Of a stretch of DNA of 64,000 nucleotides, positions 59,970-64,000 are shown one piece after another (within the stretch, counting starts at the first letter, position 1; every line of letters begins with the position of its first letter). Source of the stretch: Limnohabitans sp. (GTDB lineage Bacteria; Pseudomonadota; Gammaproteobacteria; Burkholderiales; Burkholderiaceae_C); NCBI RefSeq assembly GCF_017848645.1, contig NZ_JAFEIF010000042.1:62001-126000 (forward strand). Reading direction: 5' to 3'. The translations under genes were made by a program, and so were the position numbers. The notes under the pieces were generated by a model. It saw nothing but the letters and a program-made list of their open reading frames with translations. It was not told where the DNA came from and did no database searches.

Positions 59970-60340
59970 TGACCATGGTCTCAGGGCAAGCGCGTTATGG
60001 CGGGGTGCACAATGCACTCATTTAGCAGGCAGCTGAAATACCTCCTGACAGCGGGAAAATCGGCACTTCCGATGGTCGTCTATCCCTTGGCAGCCTAAGA
60101 AAAGTGGCTTGTAGGCCGTTCTATGAGATCAGAATTTTGCTACAGGCACCATCAATACAGTATTTCAGCAGCCTGTTAGGGGATGAGGGAGGGTTTGGAA
60201 AAGGCATCTCTAAAACCGATTTGCAAGACGTAAACACAGACCGTTATTTAAAAATACTAATTAAAAAAAATGCAAATTTACCTTAGAGATAAGGTGCCGC
60301 TTCTGAATCTTGTAATATTTAGTGCCCTGTGAGTTTCAAC
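59970..60340. other. Gene-free, AT-rich stretch
   Basis: 371 bases. GC falls sharply after about 60100. A 60-codon plus-strand frame (60104-60286) starts at GTG, has no ribosome-binding site or similarity, and is not called. Probably the edge of imported DNA. Confidence 0.4.
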
Positions 60341-60769
60341 TTATTTGCTACGAGCATAAGCCACAGCGGCACCTAATGCCAATACTCCGATAGCAACTTT
60401 TCCCCAAAGTGAATTGTTGCTGGCGTTCATCCGCTCATTAGATTCCAATGCTTTACGTTGTAAATTTTCTGCATGTCGGTATGCATCACGTTTCTCTTCG
60501 GATGTTCTCGAATATTTTTGTGATGTTTGAGAAAAGGTATAGGCTCCATCGGTGGAGTGGGCATTTCCTTTAAAAGCATTTTCCTGGGACTTGGAAATTT
60601 CTCGTGCAATTGCCTGAATAGCATCTAAGGCTGGCTTCGCATGGTATGCAATAAGCCCTACTTGCTTACTGGAAAGCTTTTTAGCTGCGTATTGCTTTGC
60701 AACTTTTTTTATTTCGGCCGGGTCATTAGCCTTTAGTTTGTCAAGATCAAAAAAAATTTTTTCTGTCAT
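60341..60769 (-). CDS. Orphan helical protein with a C-terminal membrane anchor
   Basis: A 142-residue protein, low GC compared with all neighbours. It is Lys/Ala/Gln-rich and helical, with a central Ser/Thr/Tyr-rich section and one hydrophobic helix at the very end (LWGKVAIGVLALGAAVAYARSK), so it would be tail-anchored in the inner membrane. Not recognised. Base composition suggests recent acquisition, together with its AT-rich flanks. Confidence 0.6.
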   Translation of the reverse strand: MTEKIFFDLDKLKANDPAEIKKVAKQYAAKKLSSKQVGLIAYHAKPALDAIQAIAREISKSQENAFKGNAHSTDGAYTFSQTSQKYSRTSEEKRDAYRHAENLQRKALESNERMNASNNSLWGKVAIGVLALGAAVAYARSK

Positions 60770-61106
60770 GATTTTCGTGTGTTTTGCGATTTAATTTTAT
60801 GAAAAGTTAGTATCGATTGGACGATGTTCAAACGTTTCATGATCCCCATGAAGGCTTTTCGCTGTTAAAGAAGTCGTAGACGTAAGCCGAACATTGGGAT
60901 GGTCAGTTCTTACAGTTGGTATTAATTGTACATCTAAAGTTTATTTAATGGTGTCAAGCTTCGTTCCCTGACTCCTTGGTTCGACCTCTGAAATGATAGA
61001 GTTTTTCCATTAAAATCAACAACTTAGACATCATATACTGATCGCCCATGGATCTGGAAATTTAGGCGGAATTGGGTATTTAACCGATATATCTTCACTG
61101 CAGTAT
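60770..61106. other. Gene-free, AT-rich stretch
   Basis: 337 bases between the orphan gene and the 322-residue hypothetical protein. No RNA gene, terminator or repeat that I can support; short frames here are mostly readthrough of the downstream gene. Confidence 0.4.
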
Positions 61107-62075
61107 TTATTTTTTGTACCCCCAAACCTCTGGCAAATCGCCTTGGCCGGGAATGAACAGTTGATCGACGCAATCGAATTCGGTGCACGCCACTTTGGCC
61201 AGCAGTTGCGCTGTGGCGATGGTTCCGTAAGTCGTGTTTTTGGGTGCGCCGGGTTTGATGAGCACCAGCCATGCCCCTGCTTTCCAGCTGCTGGCATCTG
61301 CTTGCAGCAAGAGTGCATCCGCGCCTGCTTGGTTGCGCGGGGCTGTCACACTGACTTCTTGATGATTCAGGGCGCGCTGGAAAACCACCACCGAACTGAT
61401 GGCCTGTGTGCCATATGCAAACGGGTTTCGGCTCCATTGGTCCAAGCTCGCATGTTGTTTCAGACCATGCTGTTTTTGCCATCCCTGAAAGCGCTGCAAA
61501 TTGGCTTCGTACTGCGGGCGCTTTTGGCGGTGTTCTTTGTAAAACTGTTCTTCCAGTTGAAGCTGCTGCACCGATACGGCCTGGGTCCCCGGGGTTTTAG
61601 GAAAGTCCAGGTTTTCATAGCTCAGTGGCTGGGGGGACTGGCCAGCCTGCAGTGCTTTGAGGCCTGCCGCATCGTGCCATTCACCGCGCAAGTCGGCACG
61701 CAGGCGGGGTGCTTGGCCCACAGGCGCGTACCAAACTTGGCCTTTGCAGTGCCGGTGCAAGGCGCGGGCGGCCAGCACCATGGCCGCTTCGGCGTATTGG
61801 CCAGCCAGTTTGCCTCTTTCACCTTGAACGATCAGCAGATCAGGGCGGCATGGTTCGTCCGCTTTGCCAGAGTTGCGGACGGTGCGTACAAAAGCGGGGA
61901 CTTCGTTGATGAGCCCCATGGACCAAATGGCGGCTTTGTCGCCCCCGGGCAGCGGTGCCAGTTCGCGAAGGCTGATGCCGGGCTCTCCTGAGAAGGCTGG
62001 GAGCGTCAGAGCGCAACACAGCAGGGTGGCCGCGATGCGTAGGGGATACAGTTGGAGAGCCTTGGCCTGAGTCAT
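61107..62075 (-). CDS. Exported hypothetical protein
   Basis: A 322-residue protein with a signal peptide (PLRIAATLLCCALTLPAFSG). The mature part is mixed alpha/beta with a Gln/Lys-rich helix (EEQFYKEHRQKRPQYEANLQRFQGWQ split by charged turns) and two Cys pairs. Its C-terminal motif TEFDCVDQLFIPGQGDLPEVWG is distinctive but unknown to me. ATG 62075 gives a normal signal peptide; 62114 is an in-frame alternative. Single-gene unit. Confidence 0.6.
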   Translation of the reverse strand: MTQAKALQLYPLRIAATLLCCALTLPAFSGEPGISLRELAPLPGGDKAAIWSMGLINEVPAFVRTVRNSGKADEPCRPDLLIVQGERGKLAGQYAEAAMVLAARALHRHCKGQVWYAPVGQAPRLRADLRGEWHDAAGLKALQAGQSPQPLSYENLDFPKTPGTQAVSVQQLQLEEQFYKEHRQKRPQYEANLQRFQGWQKQHGLKQHASLDQWSRNPFAYGTQAISSVVVFQRALNHQEVSVTAPRNQAGADALLLQADASSWKAGAWLVLIKPGAPKNTTYGTIATAQLLAKVACTEFDCVDQLFIPGQGDLPEVWGYKK

Positions 62076-62301
62076 GGGGGCTTGTTTGCACCGGTCCCAG
62101 AGCAACGAGCTCATGGGGTGCTTGAAATGAATTATTTGGATTTATATTTTAGAGGGATTTGGTTTTGTACGGCGTTTGGCCAGACACACCACCTCCCGGT
62201 GCGTTTCCGGAGTGCAAACGGCTTCTTTGATGGTGCCTGTGTGCGGTTTACCGATGTTTCATGAGGCATGATCCACATTCAACGTTTTTTTTACAGCCCC
62301 A

Positions 62302-62805
62302 ATGACCGACGACACACAAGACACCCCCCTGCGGCAAGAAGCCCGCCTTTGGCAAGACGAAAACTGGACCGCCCAAGTCATCAAAAATGAAGACGATGAC
62401 GGCTGGGCCGTGGCGATGTACAAGGTGGGTGAGTCTGAACCTGCGTTGGTCGGCCCCTGGACCATGGGCCGCGACAAGAAGAACCCCAAGCCGCTGGATG
62501 GCTCAGCCTTCATCACCTTGGTCAAAACCGCCAGCGAGTTTGTGCGCCGCAGCGAGCAGCAGCTGCACGCGCAGCTCAACCAAAGCGTGACCGTGAACGG
62601 CCGGGAAAGCCGCGTCACGGTGCTGCTGCGCATCGTGCCCGACGAGGACAACCCCTACGCCGTGCTGAGCGCGCAGGACGAAGGCGGTGACGCGCTGGCC
62701 GAAGTCAAGGTGGATGCCGGTTTCAAGCTCAACCGCCAGAGCGCGCAGGCCTGGGTGGATGCTGACTTTGCCAAGCCGGGCCAATCGGGCACTGGCAGGC
62801 GCTGA
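62302..62805 (+). CDS. Conserved hypothetical protein
   Basis: A 167-residue acidic soluble protein without signal peptide. The front half (WTAQVIKNEDDDGWAVAMYK, ALVGPWTMGRDKKNPKPLD) looks like a small beta domain; the middle is helical. Standard high-GC codon use argues for a real gene. Function unknown. Confidence 0.7.
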   Translation: MTDDTQDTPLRQEARLWQDENWTAQVIKNEDDDGWAVAMYKVGESEPALVGPWTMGRDKKNPKPLDGSAFITLVKTASEFVRRSEQQLHAQLNQSVTVNGRESRVTVLLRIVPDEDNPYAVLSAQDEGGDALAEVKVDAGFKLNRQSAQAWVDADFAKPGQSGTGRR

Positions 62806-62930
62806 AGTCACGCCAAGCTGTCACCTGCGGGCCTGGCCAGCACATGGGTGCTTGACTTGCAGGCGCTGTGCTGGCAACTTGGCGGTTTGATCCCACCCGC
62901 CATGACGCCTCATGGCCTAGGAAACCCCTC

Positions 62931-64000
62931 ATGAGCCGTGCAGCAGCGATCGACCGAGCCCAGCGCCATTTTGACGAAGGCCATTTCCGGCACACCCTGG
63001 CCCGGCGTGTGGCCGCCCCCACCGAAAGCCAAAACCCCGAACGGGCCGAGCAGCTGCAGGCTTACCTCACGCAAGAGATGCAGCCCGCCTTCGAAGCCAT
63101 GGGCTTTGCTTGCCGACTGCTGCAACACCCCAAGGCCAAAGCGCCTTTTTTGTGGGCCGAGCGCATCGAAGACCCGGCCTTGCCCACGGCCCTGGGTTAT
63201 GGCCATGGCGATGTGATCCGGGGCCTGGACAAGGAATGGCGCGAGGGCTTGTCGCCTTGGTCGCTGACAGAGCAGGCTGGGCGCTGGTACGGCCGGGGCA
63301 TTGCCGACAACAAGGGCCAGCACAGTGTGAACCTGCAGGCCATGGCCTGTGTGCTGGCCGAGCGCGGGCGCTTGGGCTTCAACGCCAAATACCTGATCGA
63401 GATGGGCGAGGAAACTGGCTCACCCGGTTTGCGCGATGTTTGTGCCGAGCACCGCGATTTGATGCAGGCCGATTTGCTGATCGCCTCTGACGGTCCCCGC
63501 CTGCGGGCAGACCGGCCCACGATTTTTCTGGGCTCGCGCGGCTGCATCAACTTCGAATTGAGCATCGAGGCCCGTGCGGGTGCGCACCACTCGGGCAACT
63601 GGGGTGGCCTGATCTCCAACCCCGGCATTCAGATGGCGCATGCGCTGGCCAGCCTGGTGTCGGCCACGGGTGAAATTTTGGTGCCCGAGTGGCGGCCGGC
63701 CGCCATGCCCGCATCGGTGCGCCGCGTGCTGGCCGATTGCGAGGTGGACGGCGGCGTCGATGGACCGGTGATCGAGCCCGAATGGGGCCAGCCGGGCCTG
63801 AGCCCCGCCGAGCGCGTGTTTGGCTGGTCGTCTTTTGAAGTGCTGGCCTTCAAAACCGGTAACCCAGACACCCCGGTCAACGCCATTCCAGCGCGGGCCT
63901 GGGCTTGTGGCCAGCTGCGCTTTGTGGTGGGCATTGACCCGGATGACATCCTGCCCGCCTTGCGCAGGCACCTGGACCGGCACGGTTTCGGGATGGTCAA
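62931..64000 (+). CDS. M20 family metallopeptidase, 3' end beyond window
   Basis: About 356 residues are present and the frame is still open at 64000. Metal-binding motifs of the M20 (carboxypeptidase G2/succinyl-diaminopimelate desuccinylase-like) family: GHGDVI, GRGIADNKGQHS and the catalytic EMGEETGSPGL; the following GSRGCINFELSIEARAGAHHSGNW starts the dimerisation lid. It probably hydrolyses dipeptides or N-acyl amino acids. The ATG at 62931 is the first in frame. Confidence 0.9.
   Translation, partial: MSRAAAIDRAQRHFDEGHFRHTLARRVAAPTESQNPERAEQLQAYLTQEMQPAFEAMGFACRLLQHPKAKAPFLWAERIEDPALPTALGYGHGDVIRGLDKEWREGLSPWSLTEQAGRWYGRGIADNKGQHSVNLQAMACVLAERGRLGFNAKYLIEMGEETGSPGLRDVCAEHRDLMQADLLIASDGPRLRADRPTIFLGSRGCINFELSIEARAGAHHSGNWGGLISNPGIQMAHALASLVSATGEILVPEWRPAAMPASVRRVLADCEVDGGVDGPVIEPEWGQPGLSPAERVFGWSSFEVLAFKTGNPDTPVNAIPARAWACGQLRFVVGIDPDDILPALRRHLDRHGFGMV

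Noticed and set aside
60104..60286. 60-codon plus-strand frame in the AT-rich patch
   Set aside because: GTG start without a ribosome-binding site, no similarity recognised; expected by chance in AT-rich DNA.

Overview
The window is high-GC, gene-dense chromosomal DNA of a betaproteobacterium, most likely order Burkholderiales, family Comamonadaceae; the genus cannot be fixed from sequence alone. Supporting signs are the aceE-aceF-lpdA cluster with a lipoyl domain fused to E3, a FixJ/PAS-kinase pair divergent from it, a RelA-type EXDD alarmone synthetase, 3-hydroxybutyrate dehydrogenase (PHB metabolism), and a cyanide-insensitive-type cytochrome bd. The last gene (M20 peptidase) and the first (59 bp of an unknown gene) are cut by the window edges.

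Layout. 0.4-3.3 kb: bdhA-ompR-envZ-like operon on the minus strand. 3.4-6.9 kb: hydrolase, relA, tRNA-Val(GAC). 7-10.5 kb: TPR protein, M3 oligopeptidase, folD. 10.6-20.2 kb: two-component pair divergent from the pyruvate dehydrogenase operon. 20.2-23.0 kb: small accessory insertion next to lpdA: a HigBA-like toxin-antitoxin pair, a decayed second copy of the lpdA 3' end, an IS30 element whose transposase has lost a catalytic Asp, and a dead hsdM fragment. 23-30.3 kb: Old Yellow Enzyme, GbsR-type regulator with cydAB, putative dioxygenase, EamA exporter, class II aldolase. 30.5-39.8 kb: chemosensory operon. 39.8-43.5 kb: ExoD-like and small membrane protein, histidine kinase/response regulator. 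43.6-49.6 kb: secreted NTF2-like protein, TPP riboswitch with thiBPQ, exonuclease, RbgA-like GTPase. 49.7-54.2 kb: defence islet, an MmeI-like restriction-modification gene (frameshifted) flanked on both sides by FitAB/VapBC-type toxin-antitoxin modules. 54.3-64 kb: DUF6488-like/HupE pair, LysR divergent from an Acg-like nitroreductase, an atypical RecQ helicase, an AT-rich patch, conserved hypotheticals, and an M20 peptidase.

The most interesting system is the 30.5-39.8 kb operon. It has cheA, cheW, one MCP, cheR and cheB but no cheY and no flagellar genes. Instead it continues, tightly packed and partly overlapping, with a response regulator fused to a class III adenylate cyclase, a protein with eukaryotic-type (class I) cyclic nucleotide phosphodiesterase motifs, and two small cyclic-nucleotide-binding-like proteins, one intact and one degenerate. 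The simplest reading is a chemoreceptor array whose output is a cAMP pulse: made by CheA-driven cyclase, removed by the phosphodiesterase, and read by the small CNB proteins. This is inference from gene order and visible catalytic residues; no experiment supports it here.
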